A program made the translations under genes and the position numbers. The notes under the pieces were generated by a model, which was not told where the DNA came from, ran no database searches, and worked only from the letters and a program-made list of their open reading frames with translations. Positions 4,690 through 5,251 of a DNA stretch of 5,251 nucleotides are shown one piece after another. Source of the stretch: Melioribacter roseus (GTDB lineage: Bacteria; Bacteroidota; Ignavibacteria; Ignavibacteriales; Melioribacteraceae); NCBI GenBank assembly GCA_020724325.1, contig DYHC01000162.1, positions 1 through 5,251 of the forward strand, read 5' to 3'. Numbering within the stretch: position 1 is the first letter of the stretch; each line of letters opens with the position of its first letter.

Positions 4690-5202
4690 TTATTTCCTTT
4701 TTGCTTTCTCTAATTCCTTTTTAAAATCCTCATAAGTTTTTTTTCCTTCAAGAAAAGAGATCTTCTTACCATTCTTATCATAAATAAAAGTTGCAGGTAA
4801 GGCGCCATTCCAATTCTTATCAAGTAAGTTAATCAGTTCTTCGTCACTTTCAATACCGTTAACATAAGAAACAAACTTAGCCTTCTGGGATTTCAAAAAC
4901 GGAATTATATGCGATTCAACTTCCTCAGGAAAATCAACGCTGATGCCTATAAAGTCAACATCCTTTAATTCCTCTGCCAGCTTATTTATTGCTGGAAATT
5001 CTTCTCTGCAAGGTACACACCAGGTTGCCCAAAAATTTAAGAAAAGTGGTTTTCCTTTTCGTTCTTTAATAATTTTTGTCAACATTTCCCTTGTAATTGT
5101 GTCAACAACAATTTTATCACCTTGCTTTTGTTTCTCCGCTGCAGAAACAGAGCTTTGCATTAAAATAATAATAGCAGGTAAGGTTAAGAATAATTTTCTC
5201 AT
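4690..5202 (-). CDS. TlpA-like periplasmic thioredoxin
   Basis: This is a 170-aa thiol-disulfide oxidoreductase of the TlpA/ResA-like thioredoxin group, acting outside the cytoplasm in reducing or isomerising protein disulfides, for example in cytochrome c maturation. An N-terminal signal peptide spans residues 1 to about 22 (Arg2-Lys3, hydrophobic 4-15, SVSAA). The thioredoxin core starts near residue 50 with LFLNFWATW, and the active site is WCVPC at 61-65 (Cys62, Cys65). The expected cis-proline is Pro136 in ALPATF. The C-terminus is a Lys/Glu-rich helix. The start at 5202 is preceded by AAAAGGG about 12 nt upstream, a loosely placed Shine-Dalgarno. It runs toward the cassette array on the opposite strand, is not followed by an attC-like palindrome, and is therefore more likely a stable chromosomal neighbour than cargo. 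Confidence 0.9.
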   Translation of the reverse strand: MRKLFLTLPAIIILMQSSVSAAEKQKQGDKIVVDTITREMLTKIIKERKGKPLFLNFWATWCVPCREEFPAINKLAEELKDVDFIGISVDFPEEVESHIIPFLKSQKAKFVSYVNGIESDEELINLLDKNWNGALPATFIYDKNGKKISFLEGKKTYEDFKKELEKAKRK

Positions 5203-5251
5203 GTCACTAACTTACCCTTTTAATTGTGCATCCGAATGCTTTTGTTTTTTT

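Overview
The window is AT-rich and reads like a genome from the Bacteroidota or a sister lineage such as Ignavibacteriota. That view rests on A-rich or absent Shine-Dalgarno sites, exported proteins with short signal peptides (one leaving Gln at the likely mature N-terminus), a small lipoprotein hydrolase and a TlpA-type thioredoxin. No marker gene fixes the taxon, so this is an inference.

Positions 1 to about 4390 look like the distal part of an integron gene-cassette array, or a cassette cluster without a visible integrase. All genes here point the same way (+). They are unrelated in function, and each single-gene or two-gene unit is followed by an imperfect palindrome with the layout of an attC recombination site: an AAC-containing box, a left-arm box, a variable middle, the complementary box, and a GTT-containing box. 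Three palindromes are about 130 bp long (702-834, 1986-2117, 2762-2895), one is short (3510-3554), and a fifth is weak (4227-4383). The first and third share the blocks CCGCTAACA and GCAAACCGTTA exactly. No integrase gene or attI site is visible. If one exists it should lie to the left of the window.

The cargo, in order: (1) the C-terminal part of a beta-class DNA methyltransferase, cut by the window start; (2) a secreted lipoprotein alpha/beta hydrolase; (3) a RibD-C/dihydrofolate-reductase-fold protein; (4) an unrecognised 132-aa protein followed 3 nt later by the decayed remains of a four-cysteine mini-protein; (5) an exported SagB/ThcOx-type nitroreductase. The genes do not form one pathway. 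Their shared logic is the mobile-cassette format. Stop codons of the reductase and of the decayed gene fall inside the first attC box, as expected of compact cassettes.

From about 4394 to 4689 there is no convincing gene, only inverted repeats. One is an 81-bp unit with 16-nt arms. On the right, 4690-5202 on the minus strand encodes a TlpA-like thioredoxin with a signal peptide. It is probably the stable chromosomal flank facing the end of the array.

The strongest items for a second look are the cassette array itself, the pseudogene hidden behind a 35-codon reading frame, and a cysteine where the catalytic motif of the methyltransferase normally has an aromatic residue.
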